A stretch of DNA of 64,000 nt from Bacteroidales bacterium (GTDB lineage Bacteria; Bacteroidota; Bacteroidia; Bacteroidales; P3), in contig JAFZPH010000042.1 in the NCBI GenBank assembly GCA_017550405.1, positions 62,001 through 126,000 on the forward strand, read 5' to 3'. The notes beneath the pieces are model-generated. The model worked only from the letters and a program-made list of their open reading frames with translations. It ran no database searches and was not told the DNA's origin. Both the position numbers and the translations under genes were made by a program. This document shows, piece after piece, positions 45,466-52,007 of the stretch (position 1 is its first letter; each line of letters opens with the position of its first letter).

Positions 45466-46542
45466 ATGAAAAACATATTTAGAATATTTGCTGTAGTAGC
45501 CATCATGGTACTCGTGTCTACCGAGTCTGTTTGGGCTGGTAACGACAAGCGTAGAGGTACTGCCGGTGCCACGGAGTTGATTATTAACCCGTGGGCCCGC
45601 AGCACTGGCTGGGGTAGTGCCGGTGTGGCCAATGTCCGTGGTCTGGATGCTTTCTATTCGAACATCGCGGGTCTCAGTTATGTCAACAACTTCGAGTTCA
45701 CTTACACCAACACCATGCTCTATGGTGGCAAAAGCGGGCTCAATAGTGGCGCCTCCATCAATGCTTTAGGTTTGGCTGTCCGCTTGTTCGACCGTGGTGT
45801 CATGGGTTTAAGCCTCATGTCCATGGGCTTTGGCGACATTGACATCACCACCGAGGAGAGCCCTGAACCTATCAACGGTACTTTCTCTCCTACGTTGATG
45901 AACATCAATGTGGCATACGCCCATACCTTCACCACCTCCATCCGTGGTGGTGTCAACCTGAAAGTCATCAGCGAGTCTACCGCCAATATCTCCGGTAGTG
46001 CATTCGCCATTGATGCCGGTATCCAGTATGTCACTGGTCGTGACGATGAGCTCAAATTCGGTATCAGCCTGAAGAACTGGGGCCCTGCCTTCAGTTTCGA
46101 TGGCACCGGTTTGTCCTTCACCTTCCCCAACGACGCCGGCAACAATATGACTGCCGAGTTCCGCTCGGGCGAGATGGAGCTTCCCACCTGCCTCAATATT
46201 GGTGCCTCTTATGACTTCCTCATCGAAGCCTTAAGTCAGCGTATCACCATTGCCGGTACCTTCACCTCCAATGCCTTCCTCAAAGACAACTTCGCCTTAG
46301 GTCTTGAATATAGTCTCCTGAACATATTCAGCCTCCGTTGCGGTTATGTCTACCAGACCGACATCTTCGACAAGGATCTCCGCACCACCGCTAACACGGG
46401 TATCCATGCCGGTGCCTCTGTCGATGTCCCTCTGGCCAAGAAAGGCTCCGATAGTAACACTGCTCTTACCGTCGATTATTCCTATCGCACCAGTGCCAAC
46501 CTTCGTGGCACCCATGCCATTGGAGCAACGTTCAAGTTCTAA
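45466..46542 (+). CDS. PorV/PorQ-family outer-membrane protein
   Basis: 358 residues from ATG 45466; an in-frame ATG at 45457 would add three residues including an acidic one ahead of the signal peptide. The signal peptide ends near VWAG. Family features are LIINPWARSTGWGSAGVA, AFYSNIAGLSYV and repeated FadL-like barrel strands, ending GTHAIGATFKF. PorV (LptO) is an outer-membrane barrel that carries T9SS cargo from the translocon to the sortase PorU. Its place right after a protein with a T9SS-like tail suggests a cargo-specific paralogue and not the housekeeping PorV, but this is inference. Confidence 0.87.
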   Translation: MKNIFRIFAVVAIMVLVSTESVWAGNDKRRGTAGATELIINPWARSTGWGSAGVANVRGLDAFYSNIAGLSYVNNFEFTYTNTMLYGGKSGLNSGASINALGLAVRLFDRGVMGLSLMSMGFGDIDITTEESPEPINGTFSPTLMNINVAYAHTFTTSIRGGVNLKVISESTANISGSAFAIDAGIQYVTGRDDELKFGISLKNWGPAFSFDGTGLSFTFPNDAGNNMTAEFRSGEMELPTCLNIGASYDFLIEALSQRITIAGTFTSNAFLKDNFALGLEYSLLNIFSLRCGYVYQTDIFDKDLRTTANTGIHAGASVDVPLAKKGSDSNTALTVDYSYRTSANLRGTHAIGATFKF

Positions 46543-46564
46543 GAGTTAGATTACATACTAAACT

Positions 46565-46599
46565 ATTAGGAAAGGCTTTCAAAGCCTTTCCTAATTTTT
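46565..46599 (+). terminator. intrinsic terminator of the secDF-porV-like transcription unit
   Basis: ATTAGGAAAGGCTT (46565-46578) pairs with AAGCCTTTCCTAAT (46582-46595), with TTTTT at the end. It is the first strong terminator seen after 33316. Confidence 0.9.
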
Positions 46600-46630
46600 A
46601 AACGCATTCAATAACACATCAAAACCAATC

Positions 46631-47104
46631 ATGTCAGAAATCAAGTATTATAGCGAAGAGGGTCTACAGAAGCTCAAAGACGAACTCCACCACCTGATTG
46701 CCTTCGACCGTCCTGCCGCCTCGGCAGCCATTGCCGAAGCCCGCGACAAAGGCGACCTCTCCGAGAATGCCGAATACGATGCCGCCAAAGAGGCCCAAGG
46801 GCATCTCGAAGCACGCATCTCCAAACTCCAGGAACTGGTTGCCAACGCACGTCTGCTCGACGAGTCGAAAATCGACACTTCCAAGGTGCTCCTTCTCTCC
46901 AAAATCACCATCCGCAATATCAAGAACAATGCCAAGCAAGTCTACACCATTGTCCCGGAGAGTGAAGCCAGCCTGAAGGAAGGCAAAATATCAGTCACTT
47001 CCCCCTTTGCCCAGGCGTTCTTGGGCAAACGCGCAGGCGAGCAGGTCGACGTTGTGGTCCCAGCCGGAACCATGCAGTTCGAAATCCTCACCGTCGAACG
47101 ATAA
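46631..47104 (+). CDS. greA: transcription elongation factor GreA
   Basis: 157 residues, normal length. The N-terminal coiled-coil carries the acidic tip ARDKGDLSENAEYDAAKEAQ (about residues 37-56), which enters the RNA polymerase secondary channel and stimulates cleavage of backtracked RNA. The C-terminal FKBP-like domain shows VPESEASLKEGKISVTSPFA and FLGKRAGEQVDVVVPAG. It starts just after the strong terminator at 46565. I see no clear TAnnTTTG element in the 31-base gap, so its promoter lies either within the terminator region or upstream. Confidence 0.97.
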   Translation: MSEIKYYSEEGLQKLKDELHHLIAFDRPAASAAIAEARDKGDLSENAEYDAAKEAQGHLEARISKLQELVANARLLDESKIDTSKVLLLSKITIRNIKNNAKQVYTIVPESEASLKEGKISVTSPFAQAFLGKRAGEQVDVVVPAGTMQFEILTVER

Positions 47105-47224
47105 CAGTTCGTCTATCAATATTACCTGATATATCCAACGTAACAGGCAAGCCTTGTTTTTGCAACAGGTAAGTAGTTGAAGGACTATTTCACCTTAAAC
47201 GCAAGAGCTCGACGCTAAACAGAC

Positions 47225-47262
47225 AATAAGTGCCCCGACAACTATGCCGGGGCACTTATTTT
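47225..47262 (+). terminator. intrinsic terminator downstream of greA
   Basis: AATAAGTGCCCCG (47225-47237) pairs with CGGGGCACTTATT (47248-47260), then TT. The arms give a near-symmetrical, probably bidirectional hairpin. Confidence 0.8.
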
Positions 47263-47333
47263 GCCTTTATCTCCTACAGATTGTTTGCTTTGCTTACTGA
47301 GGGGTTCTGATGAAGCTTTCGATTGCATTCCTT

Positions 47334-47653
47334 TTAACCCAAAATCGGTCGTTTGGAAACCGAAAACTCCTACGGTCTAACTGCCGAATCGTGCAATGCA
47401 CGGGGATAAACCCTGCCCCGTACCTTGTTCTGCCTACCCGCCCTGCGCCACGGAGCGTCAACGTTTTCCCCTCGTTACGGAGAGGGACCGTTCAATCCTG
47501 CATCGATTGAGTATCGTTATAGCATCGTTACTCGATATGATAACGGAAAACAAGCCTATAAGCAGGCAACATCGAGCCGAGATTGAACGGCCCAAGTGGG
47601 TCATGTGAGACGTCCGCTGAGTGTGGTTATCCCGATTGATAAGTCGGCTAATG
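47334..47653. repeat. TIR-bounded dispersed repeat, copy B1 (about 320 bp)
   Basis: It begins TTAACCCAAAATCGGTCGTT and carries the inside of copy A in reverse orientation: for example ACTGCCGAATCGTGCAATG, ACCTTGTTCTGCCTA, AGGCAACATCGAGCCGAGAT and TTATCCCGATTGATAAGTCG. Its far terminus is interrupted after GGCTAATG, where the next element starts. Confidence 0.8.
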
Positions 47654-47830
47654 TAAACGGTCGTTAGGAAACCGAAATCTCCGTAGGAATGAATGGTGGG
47701 CAAGCGTGACACCTGAATAGGGCATAGTCCCGTAGACTTTCGCCTAAAAGTATATCCAGTTGATTGATATGATATTTTTCCGTAGGTGATTATGAGTAGC
47801 TACATTCTAATGACCGATCTGGGGTAAATT
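47654..47830. repeat. TIR-bounded dispersed repeat, copy B2, abutting B1
   Basis: It starts with CGGTCGTTAGGAAACCGAAA (47658-47677), a second copy of the left end in the same orientation as B1, and ends with CTAATGACCGATCTGGGGTA (47808-47827). The interior is short and divergent, so it looks like a deleted derivative or a tandem insertion. Confidence 0.65.
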
Positions 47831-47912
47831 AAAGACAAGAGAAACACCATAAAAGTGTAATGTCATATCAGGTGTATGACCGATTTGAGAAGATTGGTTG
47901 GGTAGGGGACAT

Positions 47913-47946
47913 AAAAAAAGGGGATACACGTTGGTGCATCCCCCCT
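47913..47946 (-). terminator. intrinsic terminator of the nptA-purM-HIT operon (minus strand)
   Basis: On the minus strand GGGGATGCAC pairs with GTGTATCCCC (one G-U pair), followed by a T-run that corresponds to 47919-47913. It starts 20 bases beyond the HIT stop codon. Confidence 0.8.
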
Positions 47947-47966
47947 TATTGTCTGTGATAGTTGTG

Positions 47967-48359
47967 CTATTCAATGGCGTCGGCTATCTGTTGTGCCAGA
48001 GCTGCCATGTCAGCGGGTTCCATCTTGATGTGGTGATGGAAGTTGAGGTCGGCTTCGGTCTGCATGGGGACAAGGTGGATGTGGGCGTGTGGCACTTCAA
48101 GTCCCAGCACGGCGACACCTACTTTGACACAGGGGCAGGCTTTCTTGAGGCCGCGAGCCACGCGGTGCGCAAAGCGCTGCAGTTCGCAGTAGAGGTCCTC
48201 GTCAAGGTCGAAGATGTAGTCCACCTCTTTCTTGGGGATGCAGAGGACGTGGCCTTTGACTACGGGGTTGACGTCGAGGAAGGCCAGGCAGTTGTCGGTT
48301 TCGGCTACTTTGTAGCAGGGTATCTCGCCGGCTACGATACGTGAAAAAATTGATGCCAT
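47967..48359 (-). CDS. HIT family hydrolase
   Basis: 130 residues, cytosolic. It has the HIT motif VPHAHIHLVPM (H-x-H-x-H) near residue 90, with the catalytic histidine in the middle, plus the family start SIFSRIVAGEIPCYKVAETD and KGHVLCIPKKEVDYIFDL. It belongs to the Hint/PKCI-like branch, which hydrolyses nucleotide phosphoramidates or related nucleotide conjugates; the natural substrate is not defined. It lies 14 bases downstream of purM, is probably co-transcribed with it, and is followed by the minus-strand terminator at 47913. Confidence 0.93.
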   Translation of the reverse strand: MASIFSRIVAGEIPCYKVAETDNCLAFLDVNPVVKGHVLCIPKKEVDYIFDLDEDLYCELQRFAHRVARGLKKACPCVKVGVAVLGLEVPHAHIHLVPMQTEADLNFHHHIKMEPADMAALAQQIADAIE

Positions 48360-48373
48360 GGTATTATAGGTTT

Positions 48374-49546
48374 TTAATTGTTATAGATGAAAGTTCCGTT
48401 CTCGGTGGCAACGGTTACCTGTGGGGTTTCGTTGGCCTCGACGTGACCGATTATCTGTGCGTCGATGTTGAACCCGCGGGCGATGTCGATAATGCCTGGT
48501 GCGGTGTTCTCGTCGGTGTAGATTTCCATGCGGTGGCCCATGTTGAAGACTTTGTACATCTCTTTCCAGTCGGTGGCGCTCTCGTCATGAATCATGCGGA
48601 ACAGCGGGGGGACGGGGAAGAGATTGTCTTTGATGACATGGAGGTGGTCGATGAAGTGGAGCACCTTGGTCTGTGCGCCGCCGCTGCAGTGTATCATGCC
48701 GCTTATTTGGGGGCGGTATTCGTCAAGCACACGACGGATGACGGGGGCGTAGGTGCGGGTGGGGGAGAGCACCATGGAGCCGGCGTCAACGCCTGGCACC
48801 TCGGTGGGGTCGGTCAGCCGACGGTTGCCGCAGTAGACGACGTCGTCGGGGAGGTTGTGGTCGTAGCTCATGGGGTATTGGCTGGCATAGATTTTGGAGA
48901 ACACGTCGTGGCGTGCGGAGGTAAGGCCGTTGCTGCCCATGCCGCCGTTGTAGCGGTCTTCGTAGGTGGCCTGTCCGTAGGAGGCGAGGCCTACGATAAC
49001 GTTGCCTGCGTGGATGTGGGCGTTGTCAATTACGTCGGCACGGCGCATGCGTGCCGTGACGGTGGAGTCGACAATAATGGTGCGGACAAGGTCGCCCACG
49101 TCGGCGGTTTCGCCTCCGGTGAGGTATATGCCGATGCCGAGGTCGCGCATTTGCTGCAGGAACTCCTCAGTGCCGTTGATGACGGCACTGATGACTTCGC
49201 CGGGGATGAGGTTCTTGTTGCGGCCGATGGTGGAGGAGAGGAGGATGTTGTCGACAGCACCGACGCAAAGGAGGTCGTCGAGGTTCATGACGACGGCGTC
49301 GATGGCGATGCCTTTCCATACACTCATGTCGCCGGTTTCTTTCCAGTAGAGGTAGGCGAGTGACGATTTGGTTCCTGCACCGTCGGCGTGCATGATGTTG
49401 CAGTAGTATTCATCGCCGCCGAGGTAGTCGGGGATGATTTTGCAGAAGGCTTTCGGGAAGAGGCCTTTGTCGATGTTTTTGATGGCGTTGTGTACATCCT
49501 CTTTGGATGCTGAGACGCCGCGAAGGTTGTATTTCAATGTGTCCAT
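48374..49546 (-). CDS. purM: phosphoribosylformylglycinamidine cyclo-ligase
   Basis: 390 residues. PurM makes aminoimidazole ribonucleotide from FGAM and ATP in purine synthesis. Recognisable segments are NIMHADGAGTKSSLAYLYW, AIDAVVMNLDDLLCVGA, GIGIYLTGGETADVGDLVR, GLTSARHDVFSKIY and MIHCSGGAQTKVLHFID. The protein is longer than the roughly 345-residue E. coli enzyme and matches the longer Bacteroidota form. It lies between the phosphate transporter gene (36-base gap) and the HIT gene (14-base gap), so the three appear to form an operon. Confidence 0.93.
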   Translation of the reverse strand: MDTLKYNLRGVSASKEDVHNAIKNIDKGLFPKAFCKIIPDYLGGDEYYCNIMHADGAGTKSSLAYLYWKETGDMSVWKGIAIDAVVMNLDDLLCVGAVDNILLSSTIGRNKNLIPGEVISAVINGTEEFLQQMRDLGIGIYLTGGETADVGDLVRTIIVDSTVTARMRRADVIDNAHIHAGNVIVGLASYGQATYEDRYNGGMGSNGLTSARHDVFSKIYASQYPMSYDHNLPDDVVYCGNRRLTDPTEVPGVDAGSMVLSPTRTYAPVIRRVLDEYRPQISGMIHCSGGAQTKVLHFIDHLHVIKDNLFPVPPLFRMIHDESATDWKEMYKVFNMGHRMEIYTDENTAPGIIDIARGFNIDAQIIGHVEANETPQVTVATENGTFIYNN

Positions 49547-49582
49547 GGTATCGTGGAGTGTTTATAAAATGTGTTGTTGTCT

Positions 49583-51325
49583 TTATTCTTTTGGGCCGAG
49601 CACTTCGGCGGTTTTGACGCTATCGTCGATGGCTTCGGAGATGTTGATGATGTAGTCGCCGAGTTTTTCGTAAAGGGCGTAGAGTGAGCTGTAGGCGTTG
49701 CCAATGGCAAAGTCGTAGACGCCGAGTTTGAGGGCGTCGAGGTGTCGTGCGCGGAGTGTGTCGCGGTATTGGTTGATGTCCTGTTCGGCTTTGTAGGCGG
49801 CATCGAGGTCGATGCGGTGGTAGTCGTTGCGTATATTGTTGTCCATGATGTCGAGTGCATGCTGGACAAGCTGTGTCATGTGGGCGAGGTTGTCGTTCAG
49901 TTCCTGGTCGAAGTGGACGGCTGCCTCGCGTTTGTTTTTGCGCGTCATGGCGATTTGGTAGATGATGTCGCCCACGCTCTCGAGGTTGTCGACCATGCGG
50001 AGCATGGAGGAGACGCGCTGTGAGCCTTCGGCGGAGAGGTCGGCAGCGGCCTTGGTGAGGTATTTGGATATTTCCATCTCCATGCGGTCGGCAATGCTCT
50101 CGTATTTTTCGATATGTTGCAGCACCTGGTTGAATTCATCGTCGTCCTTGGCGGTGCGCAGGTTGGGCAGGAAGGTGAACATGCGCAGGATGCGTTTGGA
50201 GTAGTTCTGTATCTCGTTTTGGGCGGCTTGGAGGTTGAGTTCGGCGGTGTTGGTGAATCCGCCGCTGATGTAGCGGAGGCGGAAGTCGTCCTCGTTCTCC
50301 TCGGGCGAGGGTTTGACCAGCAGGTTGACAATCTTGATGTATTGGGGGATGAAGAAGGAGAGGATGATGGTGTTGGCGACGTTGAAGAAGGTGTGGAAGA
50401 GCGTGGTGGCCAAGGGTACAATGGCTACGGGCAGGAGGCGGTAGTCGAAGGCCGGGGTGTTGCTGGAGAGGAGTTCGGCCAGATAGGCAATGAGGTTGAG
50501 CACGGGGTAGAGGACGATGAGGGTGAGTAGGGTGCCGACCATGTTGAAGACGAAGTGGGCACGGGCGGCTTTTTTGCCTGCGGTGTTGGCTTTGGTGGCA
50601 GCGATATTGGCGGTAAGTGTGGTGCCGATGTTCTGTCCCATGACGATGGCAGCAGCGATGTCGAAGCCAATCCATCCGTTGGCGGTGAAGAGCAGTGTGA
50701 TGGCCATAACGGCAGAGGAGGCTTGATTGAGGACGGCAAGGGCTGCTCCGGCGATGATGAAGAGGGGGATGACCCAGAAACCGCTGTCGGACCAGCTGTG
50801 CATCATCTGCAGCACGGCAGGGTGCTGGGTGAGGTCGGGCATGGTGTGTTGGAGGAATCGCAGTCCGACAAGCAGGATGCCGAAGCCGATAATGAATTCG
50901 CTGATGGATTTGGCCTTGTCGCCTTTCATTAGCACTAGCGGGGCAGCCAAGGCAAAGACGATGAGGGGGAATGTGTATTCGGCTGCGCCCACGCTCATGC
51001 CGAGCAGGATAATCCAGGAGGTGATGGTGGTGCCGATATTGGCCCCCATAATCACGGCGATGGCACCTGCCAGGGTGAGGAGGCCCGAGTTGACAAAACC
51101 GACCACCATGACGGTTGTTGCTGTTGAGGACTGGACGGCTGCCGTCACAGCGGCGCCGGTGACGATGCCGCGGAACGGATTGCCGGTCATCCGGCCCATA
51201 ATACTGCGCATTTTGCCGCCGGCGGCCTTTTGCAGCCCCTCGCTCATCAGCTTCATGCCGTAGATAAACACTACGACAGCACCTGCAAATTTGATAAGAA
51301 TCAGTATTATGTCACCAAAATTCAT
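49583..51325 (-). CDS. Na/Pi-cotransporter family protein with C-terminal PhoU-like domain
   Basis: 580 residues. The N-terminal part has the two Na/Pi cotransporter repeats, with the QSSTATTVMVVGFVNSG signature (about residues 64-80) and the second, NQASSAVMAITLLF. About eight membrane helices are followed from residue about 350 by a soluble helical PhoU-like region. It probably moves phosphate with sodium across the inner membrane. ATG 51325 was chosen: the alternative ATG 51343 would lie only a few bases after the start site predicted from TACCTTTG at 51362-51355. Confidence 0.9.
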   Translation of the reverse strand: MNFGDIILILIKFAGAVVVFIYGMKLMSEGLQKAAGGKMRSIMGRMTGNPFRGIVTGAAVTAAVQSSTATTVMVVGFVNSGLLTLAGAIAVIMGANIGTTITSWIILLGMSVGAAEYTFPLIVFALAAPLVLMKGDKAKSISEFIIGFGILLVGLRFLQHTMPDLTQHPAVLQMMHSWSDSGFWVIPLFIIAGAALAVLNQASSAVMAITLLFTANGWIGFDIAAAIVMGQNIGTTLTANIAATKANTAGKKAARAHFVFNMVGTLLTLIVLYPVLNLIAYLAELLSSNTPAFDYRLLPVAIVPLATTLFHTFFNVANTIILSFFIPQYIKIVNLLVKPSPEENEDDFRLRYISGGFTNTAELNLQAAQNEIQNYSKRILRMFTFLPNLRTAKDDDEFNQVLQHIEKYESIADRMEMEISKYLTKAAADLSAEGSQRVSSMLRMVDNLESVGDIIYQIAMTRKNKREAAVHFDQELNDNLAHMTQLVQHALDIMDNNIRNDYHRIDLDAAYKAEQDINQYRDTLRARHLDALKLGVYDFAIGNAYSSLYALYEKLGDYIINISEAIDDSVKTAEVLGPKE

Positions 51326-51354
51326 TAGAAACCGGATGTACATGTTTATTTTTG

Positions 51355-51362
51355 CAAAGGTA
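51355..51362 (-). promoter_or_regulatory. -7 element for the Na/Pi cotransporter-purM-HIT operon
   Basis: On the minus strand TACCTTTG runs from 51362 to 51355, about 30 bases before the chosen start. No clear -33 TTG was found. Confidence 0.55.
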
Positions 51363-51465
51363 CATACTTTTTTTTATTCCATTGAAAAAAAGATTGTTAA
51401 TTTTTTGTGGAGTGTCCTAACTTTCCTAACAAAAGTTAAAATTGGATTTTTTTTGAAGAAAAAGC

Positions 51466-51494
51466 TTGCATGTGAAAAAAAAGTTGTATTTTTG
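51466..51494 (+). promoter_or_regulatory. promoter for rpsO
   Basis: TTG at 51466-51468 and TATTTTTG at 51487-51494 with 18-base spacing, about 56 bases before the start codon. Confidence 0.7.
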
Positions 51495-51550
51495 CATCCG
51501 AATTCAGAAGAACAAAAAACGAATAAAATAACAACAGTAGAAAGAACAAC

Positions 51551-51820
51551 ATGTATCTTACAAAAGAAAAGAAGGAAGAGATTTTCGCCGAGTATGGTAA
51601 AAGTGCGAAAGATTCGGGTTCGGTAGAGGCACAGATTGCCCTGTTCACATACAGGATTCAGCATCTCACTGAGCTGATGAAGAAGAATAAAAAGGATCAA
51701 GTGAGCGAGCGTGCTCTTGTGGGTTTGGTTGGCAAACGTCGTCGTCAGCTGGATTATCTGAAGGATGTAGACATCGAACGCTACCGCGCCATCATCAAGA
51801 AACTCAACTTAAGGAAGTAA
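51551..51820 (+). CDS. rpsO: 30S ribosomal protein S15
   Basis: 89 residues, exact family length. It binds 16S rRNA in the platform of the small subunit. Conserved stretches are FAEYGKSAKDSGSVEAQIAL, TYRIQHLTELMKKNKKD and GLVGKRRRQLDYLKDVDIER then a YRAIIKKLNLRK end. As in many bacteria, it precedes pnp; here a terminator lies between the two genes. Confidence 0.98.
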   Translation: MYLTKEKKEEIFAEYGKSAKDSGSVEAQIALFTYRIQHLTELMKKNKKDQVSERALVGLVGKRRRQLDYLKDVDIERYRAIIKKLNLRK

Positions 51821-51850
51821 TAGTTTTTCATATTTATTTGGTTATGGTTG

Positions 51851-51881
51851 GCCTCCCTGGGTTCTCTGGGGAGGCTTTTTT
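51851..51881 (+). terminator. intrinsic terminator after rpsO
   Basis: GCCTCCC (51851-51857) pairs with GGGAGGC (51869-51875), followed by TTTTTT. It separates rpsO from pnp, perhaps incompletely. Confidence 0.8.
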
Positions 51882-51956
51882 GAAAGAGCCTAAAGTTTTG
51901 AAACTAAATAGAGCTTAGCGATGGGAGGCTGTGGCTGTCCCTGTGCTTTGCAAGAG

Positions 51957-51979
51957 ACGCGGCGCACGGTGCGTCGCGT
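51957..51979 (+). promoter_or_regulatory. hairpin in the pnp leader
   Basis: ACGCGGCGC (51957-51965) pairs with GCGTCGCGT (51971-51979) through nine pairs, one of them G-U, around loop ACGGT. It lies 28 bases upstream of the pnp start codon. There is no T-run, so it is not a terminator. E. coli pnp is autoregulated through a leader hairpin; a similar role here is inference. Confidence 0.45.
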
Positions 51980-52007
51980 AGCGGAATCAGAAATAATAAA
52001 GGAAAAA

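Larger units (their letters stand above)
47263..47912. other. gene-free, repeat-rich intergenic island
   Basis: Apart from the two tandem TIR-family elements (47334-47653 and 47654-47830), I see only another terminus-like half-site, TATGACCGATTTGAGAAG near 47876. Short ORFs run through the repeats and have no coding support. Confidence 0.65.
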
